A DNA stretch of 64,000 nt from Flammeovirga yaeyamensis (GCF_018736045.1 NZ_CP076132.1:1-64000), one strand, 5' to 3'. Numbered from the stretch's first letter, positions 17,731 to 28,184 are shown. Notes: generated by a model not told the origin, from the letters alone. Translations and numbers: made by a program.

Positions 17731-17767
17731 CATGTTTGAAGTCAATGGTATTGAACGATCAAACATG
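17731..17767 (-). promoter_or_regulatory. Inverted repeat in the DUF5606 leader
   Basis: CATGTTTGA at 17731-17739 and TCAAACATG at 17759-17767 form a perfect 9-bp stem with a 19-nt loop, 24 bp upstream of the ATG. Either an operator or an mRNA leader structure. Confidence 0.5.
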
Positions 17768-17971
17768 ATCTTTTGATTTATAATCAAATTATCTCAAAAA
17801 TTGTTTGAAATAACTTATTGATAATAGACTTTTTTATGCGTGAAAAAAACGCTTCGCAATTTAATAAATGAAGTGATTTAATATCAAAAATATATCGTTT
17901 TTAATACTTAAAGGATGAATTTATTCTATAATTAACACTTTAAATTATAGTTCTACCAAAGTATTTAAAAC

Positions 17972-18002
17972 AAAAAACCTGTGGAGATTGCTCTCCACAG
18001 GT
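17972..18002 (-). terminator. Rho-independent terminator of rpoB
   Basis: ACCTGTGGAGA (17977-17987) and TCTCCACAGGT (17992-18002) form an 11-bp perfect stem with a 4-nt loop. On the minus strand it is followed by six T. It shows that the rpoB transcript ends here rather than reading into rpoC. Confidence 0.92.
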
Positions 18003-18043
18003 ATATACATTTTGGCTTTGTAGTCTTGTCATAGGCTCTTTGA

Positions 18044-21000
18044 TTACTGAAGCGTAATTTCTAGAGCTAGACCACGAAGTTCGTGAACCAATACGTTGAA
18101 TGATTCTGGAACATTCGGGTTAGGCATATTGTCACCTTTAACAATTGCCTCGTATGCTTTCGCACGTCCTTGAACGTCGTCAGACTTCACAGTTAAGATT
18201 TCACGAAGTACATTAGCTGCACCGAATGCCTCTAATGCCCAAACTTCCATCTCACCGAAACGCTGACCACCGAATTGTGCCTTACCACCTAGAGGTTGTT
18301 GAGTAATCAACGAGTAAGGACCAATAGAACGGGCGTGCATTTTGTCATCTACTAAGTGACCTAGTTTCAGCATGTACATTACACCAACAGATACTCTTTG
18401 GTGGAATGGCTCACCTGTTAAACCATCGTATAATTGAGCACGACCATAATCAGGAAGACCAGCCTCTTTCAATTCCGCTACTACTTCTTCTTCAGAAGCA
18501 CCATCGAAGATTGGAGTGGCATATTTTCTACCCATTTTCAAACCAGCCCATCCAAGAACTGTTTCGTAAATCTGACCGATGTTCATACGAGAAGGTACAC
18601 CTAGTGGGTTCAAACAGATGTCCATTGGAGTACCGTCTTCCAAGAATGGCATATCCTCTTCAGGTACGATCTTCGCAACAACACCCTTGTTACCGTGACG
18701 ACCGGCCATCTTATCACCTACTTTCAATTTACGACGCTTAGCGATGTAAACTTTAGCAAGTTTCACGATACCAGTTGGTAATTCGTCACCCACTTCTAAT
18801 GTAAATCTATCACGCTTGAAGTAACCTGTTACTTCGTTACGAGCATTTACATAGTTCTTCACTGTAGATCTTACCAATTCGTTTACACGAGCATCATCAG
18901 TCCAGTTATCCAAGATAAGGTCACCTAAAAGGTTCGCTTCTTCAGCAACTGCATACGATGAGTCATCACGGAATGGGTTCTCACCAGGGAAGATGTTTTC
19001 AGAGATATTTGCTTCAGAGAAAGTAACTCCTGCACTCATTACCTCTTGACCAAACTTGTGTTTCACACCTTGACAAGTCATACCGTCAAGAAGTTCCACC
19101 AATTTAGCCATCATTCTATTTTCTAAGCCTTTCAAGTCGCGAGAGTATTGTTTTTTCAATAGCTCTACTTCTTTCTTAGCCTTAGCACGTAATTCTTTGT
19201 CTTTCTTAGGACGAGCGAATAAACGTGTATCGATTACTGTACCGATCAATGATGGAGAAGCTTTTAATGATGCATCTTTTACATCACCTGCTTTATCACC
19301 GAAGATCGCACGTAATAATTTTTCTTCTGGAGTTGGATCAGATTCTCCTTTTGGAGTAATCTTACCAATAAGGATGTCGCCAGGACGAACACGTGAACCA
19401 ACACGGATAATACCGTTTTCGTCCAAGTTCTTCACTGCTTCTTCACCAACGTTAGGGATTTCAGAAGTTAATTCTTCTTCACCACGTTTAGTGTCACGTA
19501 CTTCCAATTCGTGCTCTACAATGTGTAATGATGTGTAAACATCGTTACGTACAACACGCTCAGAGATTACGATTGCATCCTCAAAGTTATAACCTTGCCA
19601 AGGCATGAAGGCTACTAGTAAGTTTTTACCAATTGCCAATTCGCCATTTTCTGTAGAGTAACCTTCTGAAAGAACATCACCTTTAGAAACACGTTGTCCT
19701 TTCTTCACGATTGGACGCATGTTCATACAAGTATCTTGGTTCGTTCTACGGAACTTGATCAAGTTATGGCTCTTCACTTCTGATTCGAAAGAAGCTAACC
19801 ACTCATCATCCGAGTGATCGTAACGAACGTTGATTGAATTAGCATCAACAGAATCGATTACACCATCTTTTTCAGCAAGAACAACTGTACGAGAGTCAAT
19901 GGCTACGTTTCTTTCCAAACCAGTACCTACGATTGGAGCTTCAGGCTTCAATAATGGCACTGCTTGACGCTGCATGTTTGATCCCATCAAGGCACGGTTG
20001 GCATCATCATGCTCTAAGAAAGGAATCATTGATGCGGCAATCGATACAATTTGGTTAGGAGCAACGTCCATGTAGTCAATTTCCTCTGGAGTCTTTAATG
20101 GGAAGTCACCTTCGTAACGAACTTTTACAAATTCTTCTTCGAAACGGTTATTCTCATCAAGATCAGTTTTCGCTTGTGCGATAAATTTCTCATCTTCCTC
20201 CTCTGCTGAGATATAAGTAACGTTAGCGTCCTCAATATCAACAACACCGTTAGTTACTTTACGGTAAGGAGTTTCGATGAAGCCCATATTGTTTACTTTC
20301 GCATATACAGTTAATGACGAAATCAAACCAATGTTTGGACCTTCTGGTGTCTCAATAGTACAAAGACGACCATAGTGAGTGTAGTGAACGTCACGAACCT
20401 CGAAACCTGCACGCTCTCTTGAAAGACCACCTGGTCCTAATGCTGAGATACGACGCTTGTGCGTAACCTCTGCAAGAGGGTTAGTTTGGTCCATGAACTG
20501 AGATAGCTGGTTGGTACCGAAGAACGAGTTAATTACTGATGATAACGTACGAGCATTTACCAAGTCAACTGGCTTAAAGTCTTCGTTATCACGAACGTTC
20601 ATACGCTCTTTGATTGTACGTGCCATACGCGCTAAACCAACACCGAATTGTGAGTACAATTGCTCACCTACAGTACGGATACGACGGTTTGACAAGTGGT
20701 CAATATCATCGACAACAGCTTTTGAGTTGATCAAGTGGATCAAGTGCTTGATGATTTTGACAATATCTTCTTTTGTCAGCACACGGATGTCCATGCTCGT
20801 CTCTGTCTTCAACTTACGGTTAAGTTTGTAACGACCAACTTCACCTAAGTCATAACGTTTGTCAGAGAAGAATAAGTTTTGGATAATATCACGTGCAGTC
20901 TGATCATCAGGAGCCTCAGTGTTACGAAGTTGACGGTAGATTTGGTGAACCGCTTCCTTCTCTGAGTTTGAATTATCTTTAGATAACGTATCGAAGATGA

Positions 21001-21940
21001 TACGGAAATCGTTGATGTTGATATCTTTTCTGTGAACGATTACTGAACCAACGCCAGAATCTTCGATCATTTCAAGATCTTCTTCTGAGATGATGTGGTC
21101 ACGCTCTAAGATTACATCGTTACGATCAATTGATACTACTTCACCTGTATCTTCATCTACGAAGTCTTCTGTCCATGTTTTCAATACACGAGCAGCCAAT
21201 GTTCTGTTCTCTAAAGAAGCTAAGTTTTCTTTAGATACTGAGATCTCCTCTGATAACTCGAATAAATCCAAGATATCTTTATCCGATCCATAACCGATCG
21301 AACGAAGAAGCATTGTTACAGGGAATTTTTTCTTACGGTCGATATAAGCATACATCACGTTATTCACGTCAGTTGCAAATTCGATCCATGATCCTTTGAA
21401 AGGAATTACTCTTGCAGAGTAAAGTTTCGTACCGTTTGTGTGTTTTGATTGTGCAAAGAAAACACCAGGAGATCTGTGAAGTTGAGAAACGATTACACGT
21501 TCCGCACCATTTACTACAAATGATCCTCTTCTTGTCATATAAGGAATGTTACCCAAGAACACATCTTGTTCAATGGTTTCAAAATCCTCATTATCTTCAT
21601 CGCTACACGAAAGCTTTAATTTTGCTTTTAAAGGTACACTAAAAGTCAAACCTCTTTCTACACACTCGTCAACCGTATATTTCGGTGGATCAATTGTGTA
21701 ATCGATGAATTCCAATAAGAAGTTTTCACGAGAATCCGTAATAGGGAAATTCTCCATGAATACTTTGTACAAACCTTCGTCTTCTCTCAACTCCGGAGGA
21801 GTATCGATTTGGAAGAAGTTATGGAATGACTTAAACTGTACGTCTAGAAAATCTGGATAATCTAGAACTCTCTTTGCTTTCGCAAAATTCTTTCTACCGT
21901 TCTTGAATGTTGCCAAGGTGGTTTTCTTTTTAAGTTTCAA
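18044..21940 (-). CDS. rpoB: DNA-directed RNA polymerase beta subunit
   Basis: Catalytic beta subunit of RNA polymerase, 1298 aa and complete. Near the N-terminus [14 protein letters not shown] and [19 protein letters not shown] are typical; the rifampicin cluster region reads [20 protein letters not shown] and then [20 protein letters not shown] with the usual sensitive residues; later [26 protein letters not shown] and C-terminal [18 protein letters not shown]. The start is TTG at 21940: an in-frame stop lies only 9 bp upstream and no ATG is available. rpoC is not downstream (own terminator, then DUF5606) and rplJ/rplL are not upstream (a TlpA-like gene instead), which is very unusual. It is either the relocated sole copy or a second copy. 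Confidence 0.98.
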   Translation of the reverse strand: MKLKKKTTLATFKNGRKNFAKAKRVLDYPDFLDVQFKSFHNFFQIDTPPELREDEGLYKVFMENFPITDSRENFLLEFIDYTIDPPKYTVDECVERGLTFSVPLKAKLKLSCSDEDNEDFETIEQDVFLGNIPYMTRRGSFVVNGAERVIVSQLHRSPGVFFAQSKHTNGTKLYSARVIPFKGSWIEFATDVNNVMYAYIDRKKKFPVTMLLRSIGYGSDKDILDLFELSEEISVSKENLASLENRTLAARVLKTWTEDFVDEDTGEVVSIDRNDVILERDHIISEEDLEMIEDSGVGSVIVHRKDININDFRIIFDTLSKDNSNSEKEAVHQIYRQLRNTEAPDDQTARDIIQNLFFSDKRYDLGEVGRYKLNRKLKTETSMDIRVLTKEDIVKIIKHLIHLINSKAVVDDIDHLSNRRIRTVGEQLYSQFGVGLARMARTIKERMNVRDNEDFKPVDLVNARTLSSVINSFFGTNQLSQFMDQTNPLAEVTHKRRISALGPGGLSRERAGFEVRDVHYTHYGRLCTIETPEGPNIGLISSLTVYAKVNNMGFIETPYRKVTNGVVDIEDANVTYISAEEEDEKFIAQAKTDLDENNRFEEEFVKVRYEGDFPLKTPEEIDYMDVAPNQIVSIAASMIPFLEHDDANRALMGSNMQRQAVPLLKPEAPIVGTGLERNVAIDSRTVVLAEKDGVIDSVDANSINVRYDHSDDEWLASFESEVKSHNLIKFRRTNQDTCMNMRPIVKKGQRVSKGDVLSEGYSTENGELAIGKNLLVAFMPWQGYNFEDAIVISERVVRNDVYTSLHIVEHELEVRDTKRGEEELTSEIPNVGEEAVKNLDENGIIRVGSRVRPGDILIGKITPKGESDPTPEEKLLRAIFGDKAGDVKDASLKASPSLIGTVIDTRLFARPKKDKELRAKAKKEVELLKKQYSRDLKGLENRMMAKLVELLDGMTCQGVKHKFGQEVMSAGVTFSEANISENIFPGENPFRDDSSYAVAEEANLLGDLILDNWTDDARVNELVRSTVKNYVNARNEVTGYFKRDRFTLEVGDELPTGIVKLAKVYIAKRRKLKVGDKMAGRHGNKGVVAKIVPEEDMPFLEDGTPMDICLNPLGVPSRMNIGQIYETVLGWAGLKMGRKYATPIFDGASEEEVVAELKEAGLPDYGRAQLYDGLTGEPFHQRVSVGVMYMLKLGHLVDDKMHARSIGPYSLITQQPLGGKAQFGGQRFGEMEVWALEAFGAANVLREILTVKSDDVQGRAKAYEAIVKGDNMPNPNVPESFNVLVHELRGLALEITLQ

Positions 21941-22071
21941 AACTATCTGTTACAATAAATTGATTATAAAAGCCGTATATAACCTATGTAACAGGGGCGC
22001 AAAATGTATTTTACTTGCTTGTAAAAGTGTCTTTTTATGCAATTAAAAGAATATATTTTACATGCAACTTG

Positions 22072-22079
22072 CAAATATA
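22072..22079 (-). promoter_or_regulatory. Putative -7 element of rpoB
   Basis: Minus-strand TATATTTG fits the Bacteroidota -7 consensus, about 130 bp upstream of the TTG start. No clear -33 element is seen. It would make rpoB transcription independent of any ribosomal protein operon. Confidence 0.35.
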
Positions 22080-22150
22080 GATAAAAGTTACTAAAGTCAT
22101 ACCTTTTACCCTATTAGTTTTACGAATAATTTTAAATAAGTAAAATAAAG

Positions 22151-22738
22151 TCAATGAGATGTGAGCATTTTTACAAAATCCTCGGTATCGTAATTGGCAA
22201 TACCTGTATGTTTAAAGATGATCTCTCCATTCTTATCAAATACAAAGGTGGTGGGGATACTTCTTGTTTGAAAAACGGAAGGAGTTGAAGTTATTTCTTG
22301 ATAAACGGGAAAGGTAAATTTCTTTCTTTTCATAAACTCACCCACATTTTCAGGCTTTTCATCCACACTCAACATCACAAAAACTATATCCTCATTGTCT
22401 TTTAGTTTTTGATACAATCCCTCAATGCTTGGCATTTCTGCTACACAAGGAGGGCACCATGTTGCCCAAACATTTAAAAATACCGTTTTCCCTTTAAACT
22501 CTTCAAGGTTTACTTTTTCTCCAGTAGTATAATCTTGCAGCATCCATTTATAGTCTGTACTTCCATATCTACCTCTCTCTTCTGTATCGGCATCTGCGTT
22601 TCTTAATCCGGTAGCTAATGTTAACCGTTGTATAAATCCAAATACTTCAACATGTAAGCCTGTAAAATACAACACACCAAATACACTTACGATTATACCC
22701 CAGGATTTAAGTTCCTTAATAATTTTTTGTTTGTTCAT
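22151..22738 (-). CDS. TlpA-like membrane-anchored thioredoxin
   Basis: Envelope thiol-disulfide oxidoreductase, 195 aa. One N-terminal membrane helix (about 12-30) anchors a thioredoxin fold with the redox motif WATWCPPCVAEMP (about 91-103), then FVMLSVDEKPENV and the cis-Pro region TRSIPTTFVFDKNG (about 160-173). The domain faces the periplasm and probably reduces a specific client such as apocytochrome c or a similar protein. It is transcribed towards rpoB and ends 210 bp upstream of it; no terminator is obvious there. The client cannot be inferred. Confidence 0.9.
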   Translation of the reverse strand: MNKQKIIKELKSWGIIVSVFGVLYFTGLHVEVFGFIQRLTLATGLRNADADTEERGRYGSTDYKWMLQDYTTGEKVNLEEFKGKTVFLNVWATWCPPCVAEMPSIEGLYQKLKDNEDIVFVMLSVDEKPENVGEFMKRKKFTFPVYQEITSTPSVFQTRSIPTTFVFDKNGEIIFKHTGIANYDTEDFVKMLTSH

Positions 22739-22836
22739 AAATTAGATTGTTATCTATTTCTGGTAAAAATATTTTTGATTGACTTTATAATTAGTCTTTA
22801 GTATTTATTAATCATGACATATTACTGTAAAAAGAA

Positions 22837-22860
22837 AAACCCCTACAAAAGTAGAGGTTT
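22837..22860 (-). terminator. Rho-independent terminator of the Spy-like gene
   Basis: AAACCCCTAC (22837-22846) pairs with GTAGAGGTTT (22851-22860), one G-T wobble, 4-nt loop. On the minus strand it is followed by TTTTT-C-TTTTT. Confidence 0.85.
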
Positions 22861-22902
22861 CAAATATCATTCTATGTGATGACTGTTACTTAACAATCAC
22901 TA

Positions 22903-23370
22903 CTATTGAGGATCTTGAGTAATTACAGGCATTTCTGCAAGAATCTGAGTTTTCAAGAAATTATTCACCAATTCGTTTAATTGAACAAAACGAGCCACTG
23001 TTTTAGGTGATAATTGCTTTTTCATCATCTTGATGTATTTCTTTTTCAGTTTCAAATTTTTAGCTTGAATCTCTAAAGTGTTATCTACAATCGTTGTTGC
23101 TTCCTCGTCAGTGATACCATCTGTATCATTAATTAGAGACTTAAACAATTGTGTTCTTTCTCTTACTAATTCTTGGGAAGCCAATTCGTATTCATCATAC
23201 AATGCCCAAAAAGTACCTGCTTCTTCTAAAGAAAGATTCATGTTTTCTGTAAAGAAGATTCTCTTTTCAGTTTTGATCACTGTCTTGATTGTCTCAGCAT
23301 CAATGTTTTGTGCTTGTGAAGCGAAAACAAATCCAAAAAATAGTAAGAAAGAAATGAATAACTTTTTCAT
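22903..23370 (-). CDS. Small periplasmic helical protein (Spy/CpxP-like)
   Basis: A 155-aa exported protein with a cleavable signal peptide ending near ASQA-Q (residue 20). The mature part is wholly helical and charged, with ENMNLSLEEAGTFWALYDEY and a KKKYIKMMKKQLSPKTVARF segment, reminiscent of the Spy/CpxP LTxxQ-type periplasmic chaperone or metal-stress sensors. The assignment is by style rather than by a strict motif. It has its own terminator at 22837, and another separates it from the barrel gene upstream. Confidence 0.6.
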   Translation of the reverse strand: MKKLFISFLLFFGFVFASQAQNIDAETIKTVIKTEKRIFFTENMNLSLEEAGTFWALYDEYELASQELVRERTQLFKSLINDTDGITDEEATTIVDNTLEIQAKNLKLKKKYIKMMKKQLSPKTVARFVQLNELVNNFLKTQILAEMPVITQDPQ

Positions 23371-23387
23371 AATATCAAATAAAAATT

Positions 23388-23417
23388 CATCCTGACATTA
23401 CAGTTAATGTCAGGATG
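23388..23417 (-). terminator. Rho-independent terminator of the barrel gene
   Basis: CATCCTGACATTA (23388-23400) and TAATGTCAGGATG (23405-23417) form a perfect 13-bp stem with a 4-nt loop; the minus-strand continuation is AATTTTTATTT. Confidence 0.85.
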
Positions 23418-23436
23418 ATATCAAAAATCTTTTTTT

Positions 23437-24015
23437 TTAGTAAACTAAACCAATGTTGAATCCAACGTAAGAGTGATCTATAGAGTTACCTGCTTTAAAT
23501 GCATGGTTATATCTTACACTAAACAACATATTTAATGAAGAACTCACATCAGCAATAACACCTACTTCAGGAGCTACACCAAAATGCCAATTCTTTTCAA
23601 CAATGGCCCATTGACCAAATTCTGTTCTTTGGTTTATATAATAGGTACCCACACCTACACCTGCATAAGGGTTTAAGATACCGTCTTTATTGAAGTAATA
23701 ATGTGCATGTCCTAGAATAGGAACAATGTTCATTGTACGGTATTGTTTACCATCTGCAATTACACCATCACCAACATATCGGTCTTCTGATTTGTCATAT
23801 AAAACATTCCAGTTTACTGAGAAGCCAAAAGACACAGGAGTTGTAGTTAAATGGTGTCTCCACTCAAGACCCATACCTCTACCACTAAATGCACCTACGT
23901 AATCACTAGTTTCTCCAACAGGTAATCCCATTTGGTAAGTGATCATAAATTCTGTTTGTGCTGAAGCTGTATATCCTACCAATGCAAAAATTAAGGATAC
24001 GATAAATTTTTTCAT
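23437..24015 (-). CDS. Outer-membrane beta-barrel family protein
   Basis: A 192-aa protein with signal peptide (cleavage after YTASA, near residue 19) and alternating hydrophobic strands typical of a small 8-stranded outer-membrane barrel; the last strand ends in aromatic-rich HSYVGFNIGLVY. GLEWRHHLTTTPVSFGFSVN, NPYAGVGVGTYYINQ and LFSVRYNHAF are clear strand patterns. No transport or enzyme function can be assigned. It lies 27 bp downstream of the DUF4136 lipoprotein gene and is probably co-transcribed with it. Confidence 0.8.
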   Translation of the reverse strand: MKKFIVSLIFALVGYTASAQTEFMITYQMGLPVGETSDYVGAFSGRGMGLEWRHHLTTTPVSFGFSVNWNVLYDKSEDRYVGDGVIADGKQYRTMNIVPILGHAHYYFNKDGILNPYAGVGVGTYYINQRTEFGQWAIVEKNWHFGVAPEVGVIADVSSSLNMLFSVRYNHAFKAGNSIDHSYVGFNIGLVY

Positions 24016-24042
24016 GATTAAATTTCTTTTTGATGATGAGTA

Positions 24043-24717
24043 TTAATTATCAGATCCTGATTTTGCTGTGTTATATTGATCGAATAAAACGCTAATTCCT
24101 TCATTAACTAAAGGAACATTGTTAGAACGAGATAAAACAGAGTTCAATGCTCCCTGCCAACCTAAAATTAAAGTAAAGTCTTGTTCATCAGGCTTACCTT
24201 CGTTTTCTGCAATAGTCTTTTTAACATCAACGAAATCTACTAAGATTGTTCCGTTGCTGTAAGAATAATAGGTGTAACCACCACCGTAGCCTGGGTAACC
24301 CCAACCTGGGTAACCTGGATAACCCCATCCCGGGTAACCTGGATAAATTGGAGGGTTCCAAATAGCTCCTGATTGTTGAACAGCAATTTGTGTTAAATAG
24401 ATGTACAAATCTGCACTGTTTTCTGCTGTTGGAGTTGTGATTTTTGACAAGCCTAATTTATTCTGCAATAAATCATCCGTGTTATTAATGATAATGGCTT
24501 GCTCTGGTTGTGTTAACACATCAGATGAGTTACCAACAATAGCCATAGAATCAGTAAACAGATAATAGGTCTTGTAACCTTGCAAATCTTCTTGGGAAGA
24601 AAACTGAGAAACTGCAATATCCAAATCGCTTGTATATTCCGCTCCACCTGGGTAACAGCTTTGAAGCAAAGCAAGCATAGTGAAGAATGCAGCTATCTTA
24701 GAAATAAGATTTTTCAT
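24043..24717 (-). CDS. DUF4136-like lipoprotein with a Tyr-Pro-Gly-Trp repeat
   Basis: A 224-aa lipoprotein: signal peptide with lipobox LLQSC (Cys near residue 21). The mature N-terminus (YKTYYLFTDSM) and the end of the domain (VDVKKTIAENEG... LILGWQGAL) resemble DUF4136. Inserted at about residues 122-150 is a low-complexity stretch with an 8-residue unit YPGYPGWG present about 2.5 times, encoded by a 24-bp DNA repeat around 24275-24350; length may vary by slippage. It heads a two-gene unit with the barrel protein. Probable envelope role; function unknown. Confidence 0.75.
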   Translation of the reverse strand: MKNLISKIAAFFTMLALLQSCYPGGAEYTSDLDIAVSQFSSQEDLQGYKTYYLFTDSMAIVGNSSDVLTQPEQAIIINNTDDLLQNKLGLSKITTPTAENSADLYIYLTQIAVQQSGAIWNPPIYPGYPGWGYPGYPGWGYPGYGGGYTYYSYSNGTILVDFVDVKKTIAENEGKPDEQDFTLILGWQGALNSVLSRSNNVPLVNEGISVLFDQYNTAKSGSDN

Positions 24718-24808
24718 GATTAAAAAATGAGTTATATAAATGTTAATATTAGCAAATATAAATGGATTATATCAAATAGAAATATTTTAAGATGATTATT
24801 TTAAAAAA

Positions 24809-24839
24809 TTGAATAAATAGCCTCCTATTACTATTTTTG
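24809..24839 (+). promoter_or_regulatory. Putative promoter of the ceramidase-like gene
   Basis: TTG at 24809-24811 and TATTTTTG at 24832-24839, 20 bp apart, fit the Bacteroidota -33/-7 pattern. The expected start of transcription lies about 20 nt before the TTG start codon at 24865, which supports that start. Confidence 0.5.
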
Positions 24840-24864
24840 TGATACAAAACAGTCTGTAATTACA

Positions 24865-26211
24865 TTGAAAAAATTATTAGTTTCCCTTGCTGTTCTTATC
24901 GTTATTGCCCTAGTGCTAATAGGTAGAATAGACCGTACCCCCATACATTCTACCGAAGAGTATAAGGTAACCATGGATAACGTCCATGAAACAGTAAAAA
25001 AATTAAATAAAGCTATACCTTCTCAAGACACACTACTTGTAGGCTGGTCTTCAGAATGTATTATCCCTAAAGGTGAACCTTTACCACTGGCTGGCTATGG
25101 ATTTAGAGGTCCATACAGAATGGTAAGAGATTCCTTGTACGCAAGGGCTTTTTCTTTTGATGATGGCATAAGAGAATCTATTGTACTTACTTTAGATTTA
25201 ATGATTTTTCCTATTGAGGTAAGAAAACGTTTAGAGACAAAACTAAATACGATTGGCTTAACGACAGATGATGTGATGTTTTCTGCTACTCATACGCATA
25301 ATGGTATGGGAGGATTTGATCCAAGTGCTATAGGAAATGCTGCTATGGGATTATTCTCGGAAGTGGGTACTAATAAAATTACAGAGGCCTCTTTTAAAGC
25401 TATTGTAGAAGCACGAAAACATAAAAGTAAAGGGAGCGTTGGGTTCTTAAAATCTGAATCGCCAGAATGGGTGAATAATAGAATTGTACACAATGGTCGG
25501 AAGGAGAATTCTATTCGTGGAATAAAAATCACGAGAGAAGATGGTAAAAATGCAGCTATTGTTACATACAATGCTCACCCAACCAATATTGAAATGAACT
25601 ATTGGATTCTTTCTAGAGATTACCCTGGTGCATGGGTTAGTTACTTAGAAGCCTCAGATAAAATTGATTTTGCCGCTTTCTGTGCTGGTATGGTAGCAAG
25701 TCACGGTCCTGCAGACCCAAATCATAATCATGATTGTTTCTCTAGATTAGAAAATATGGGTAAAGTTTTATCAGATTCTATCTTGAATATATGGGATAAA
25801 ACTCCAACTCAAGCTGTAGTTAACACTATCATCCAAAAAACGCCTATTGATTTTCGTCCCTCACAAGTACGTATAGAAAAGCATTTAAAAGTAAGAGATT
25901 GGGTATTTCGTTCCGCTTCTGGCGGTTTAGAAGGTGATATCACTTTACTGAAATTAGGAAACATCAATTGGTTTGCTTCACCTTCTGATATATCGGGTGA
26001 AATTGCTATTGATTATGAATATGATAAGCTGGTAAAACAAAAAAATGAACACTTTATGCTGACAAGTTTTAACGGTAACTATGTTGGTTACATCACTTGC
26101 GATGCATATTATGATACGCTTGAAAGCTTCGAAATTCGCGAAATGAACTGGGTAGGACCGGAATATGGGGCATATTTTGGTGATATTATTAAAGAATTGA
26201 TAGAAAATTAA
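24865..26211 (+). CDS. Neutral/alkaline ceramidase-like hydrolase
   Basis: The 448-aa protein matches the N-terminal domain of neutral/alkaline ceramidases, which release the fatty acid from ceramides using zinc. A membrane anchor or signal segment comes first (about 3-20). Family features: GWSSECIIPKGEPLPLAGYG (about 60-79), LDLMIFP (about 111-117), MFSATHTHNGMG (about 138-149, zinc-binding His pair) and ITREDGKNAAIVTYNAHPTN (about 226-245). It lacks the C-terminal domain of full ceramidases (usually 650 aa or more), so it is a short form and may act on other N-acyl lipids or even another ester. Start is TTG at 24865. Confidence 0.78.
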   Translation: MKKLLVSLAVLIVIALVLIGRIDRTPIHSTEEYKVTMDNVHETVKKLNKAIPSQDTLLVGWSSECIIPKGEPLPLAGYGFRGPYRMVRDSLYARAFSFDDGIRESIVLTLDLMIFPIEVRKRLETKLNTIGLTTDDVMFSATHTHNGMGGFDPSAIGNAAMGLFSEVGTNKITEASFKAIVEARKHKSKGSVGFLKSESPEWVNNRIVHNGRKENSIRGIKITREDGKNAAIVTYNAHPTNIEMNYWILSRDYPGAWVSYLEASDKIDFAAFCAGMVASHGPADPNHNHDCFSRLENMGKVLSDSILNIWDKTPTQAVVNTIIQKTPIDFRPSQVRIEKHLKVRDWVFRSASGGLEGDITLLKLGNINWFASPSDISGEIAIDYEYDKLVKQKNEHFMLTSFNGNYVGYITCDAYYDTLESFEIREMNWVGPEYGAYFGDIIKELIEN

Positions 26212-26399
26212 TTTTTCATTTGTACCAATAACATTATTGGCTTAAATTAGCTTCATAAAATAAAGAACAGTCCGACACCGATTCCTTCTGGTGACGACTA
26301 TAAAAGAAGATAGCTTCATATCTCACACCTTATTTTTATAAATTCTTCTGAAAAAGTATTTCATACGCGACAGCCACAAAACTGTCATCATTAATTTTT

Positions 26400-28124
26400 A
26401 TGTATACAAGAAAGCTACTAGAGGCTAGATTGCTATCCGAATTAAAGGATATTGCAGAAAGTCTTGGCATGAAAAATTTCAGTAACCTTCGCAAGAAAGA
26501 GTTAATTGAAAGAATAGAGAAGCATGTCAATGCTACTTCCGAGAAAAAATCTCCGGAAGGATCTGCTGCACCTGCCCCTGAAACAAAACAGCCAGCAGCC
26601 CCTGCCTCTAACGATAAAGAGACTACTCAAAAAACTGCTCCATCTACCCCTTCAGATAAAGCACCTGAAAAAAGGTTAACAAGACGCAAACAACAAAGTC
26701 AGCCAGCCCAAAGAGTGAAAAGAGAGAATGTTAAGAAAACGCCTCCGCCTCAAAAAGCTGGTAATAAGAAAAAGAAGAAAGGGGGGAATCAACAACAACA
26801 ACACGTTCAAGTAACCCACGACGATATTATGTCGATGGAAGAAATCGATTTAGGTATTGATGCATTCGACGATTTGCCTGATTTCGATATGTTCTTGGAT
26901 GATGACAATGATGAAGGGCTACCAACCTTAGAGCAAGAAAAAGAAACAGCAAGTCAACAAAAAGCACTTGAACCTAAAAAAGAACAACCTAAAGTTTCTG
27001 TAAAAGATTTTGATGGTGTAATCGATAGCGAAGGTGTCTTGGAAATTATGTCTGATGGATTCGGTTTCCTAAGATCATCTGATTATAATTATTTGGCTGG
27101 ACCTGACGATATTTATGTTTCTCCATCTCAAATTAAATTATTTGGACTAAAGACAGGTGATACTGTAAAAGGTAGTATCCGTCCTCCAAAAGATGGTGAA
27201 AAATATTTTGCCTTATTAAAAGTAGATACCGTAAACGGTAAAACTACTGAGGAAATTAGAGACCGTATTCCTTTTGAATACTTAACTCCATTGTTCCCTC
27301 AAGACCAATTACACTTATCTACAAAACCTCAAATATATTCTACACGTATCCTTGATCTTTTTGCTCCTATTGGTAAAGGTCAACGTGGTATGATTGTAGC
27401 ACAGCCTAAAACTGGTAAAACAGTACTTCTTAAAGAAGTGGCCAATGCAATTGCACAAAACCACCCTGAATGTTATTTGATTATCCTTCTAATTGACGAA
27501 CGTCCGGAAGAGGTAACAGACATGCAGCGTAGTGTAAATGCAGAAGTTATTGCTTCAACTTTCGACGAAACTGCCGACAAACACGTTAAGGTTTCTTCGT
27601 TAGTACTTGAAAAAGCAAAGAGAATGGTAGAATGTTCTCATGATGTAGTCATTCTATTGGACTCGATTACTCGTTTGGCTAGAGCATACAACACAGTGGC
27701 TCCTTCATCGGGTAAAATCCTTTCTGGTGGTGTGGATGCAAACGCTTTACACAAACCAAAAAGATTCTTTGGTGCAGCTCGTAACGTAGAAAACGGTGGT
27801 TCTTTAACTATTATTTCTACTGCCCTAATTGATACCGGTTCTAAAATGGACGAAGTTATCTTTGAAGAATTCAAAGGTACAGGTAACATGGAACTTCAAT
27901 TGGATAGAAAGCTGGCGAACAAGCGTGTTTACCCTGCTATTGATATTCCAATGTCGGGTACTCGTAGAGAAGATATGTTGATGGATAAAGATACATTACA
28001 ACGTGTATGGATTATGCGTAGAATGATGTCTGATATGAAATCGACTGAAGCCATGGAATTCTTACAAAGTAATATGAGAGGTACTCGTTCTAATGAAGAT
28101 TTCTTGATCTCCATGAATAAATAG
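26400..28124 (+). CDS. rho: Transcription termination factor Rho
   Basis: Hexameric RNA helicase that ends transcription, 574 aa. The N-terminus (1-42) is the Rho N-terminal helical domain ([20 protein letters not shown], then [11 protein letters not shown]). A long low-complexity insert follows (about 45-200): Ala/Pro/Gln/Lys-rich, then acidic with [16 protein letters not shown]. The RNA-binding cold-shock-like domain is at about 205-280 ([14 protein letters not shown]). Walker A is AQPKTGKT near 338, Walker B region [13 protein letters not shown] near 362, and the Q/R loops include [20 protein letters not shown]. The core is about 150 aa longer at its front than E. coli Rho. Own terminator downstream. 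Confidence 0.98.
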   Translation: MYTRKLLEARLLSELKDIAESLGMKNFSNLRKKELIERIEKHVNATSEKKSPEGSAAPAPETKQPAAPASNDKETTQKTAPSTPSDKAPEKRLTRRKQQSQPAQRVKRENVKKTPPPQKAGNKKKKKGGNQQQQHVQVTHDDIMSMEEIDLGIDAFDDLPDFDMFLDDDNDEGLPTLEQEKETASQQKALEPKKEQPKVSVKDFDGVIDSEGVLEIMSDGFGFLRSSDYNYLAGPDDIYVSPSQIKLFGLKTGDTVKGSIRPPKDGEKYFALLKVDTVNGKTTEEIRDRIPFEYLTPLFPQDQLHLSTKPQIYSTRILDLFAPIGKGQRGMIVAQPKTGKTVLLKEVANAIAQNHPECYLIILLIDERPEEVTDMQRSVNAEVIASTFDETADKHVKVSSLVLEKAKRMVECSHDVVILLDSITRLARAYNTVAPSSGKILSGGVDANALHKPKRFFGAARNVENGGSLTIISTALIDTGSKMDEVIFEEFKGTGNMELQLDRKLANKRVYPAIDIPMSGTRREDMLMDKDTLQRVWIMRRMMSDMKSTEAMEFLQSNMRGTRSNEDFLISMNK

Positions 28125-28146
28125 TATTTCTAAAATATACGCTATG

Positions 28147-28184
28147 AAAAGCCGAAGTGATGTTTTATTACTTCGGCTTTTTTC
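28147..28184 (+). terminator. Rho-independent terminator of rho
   Basis: AAAAGCCGAAGT (28147-28158) pairs with ACTTCGGCTTTT (28170-28181), followed by T residues. A 12-bp perfect stem. Confidence 0.92.

Larger units (their letters stand above)
17708..18043. other. 336-bp gene-free stretch between rpoB and the DUF5606 gene
   Basis: It holds, on the minus strand, the rpoB terminator (17972-18002), a possible -7 element TATTTTTG (17885-17892), and a leader hairpin of the DUF5606 gene (17731-17767). The rest is AT-rich without reading frames. rpoC, which normally follows rpoB, is not here. Confidence 0.8.

Noticed and set aside
18406-21642. Several plus-strand frames of 67-113 codons opposite rpoB
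   Set aside because: All are shadows of a strongly conserved coding sequence.
26260-26320. Possible structured leader upstream of rho (CACC/GGTG hairpin)
   Set aside because: The stem is short and I cannot match it to a known rho leader or riboswitch.
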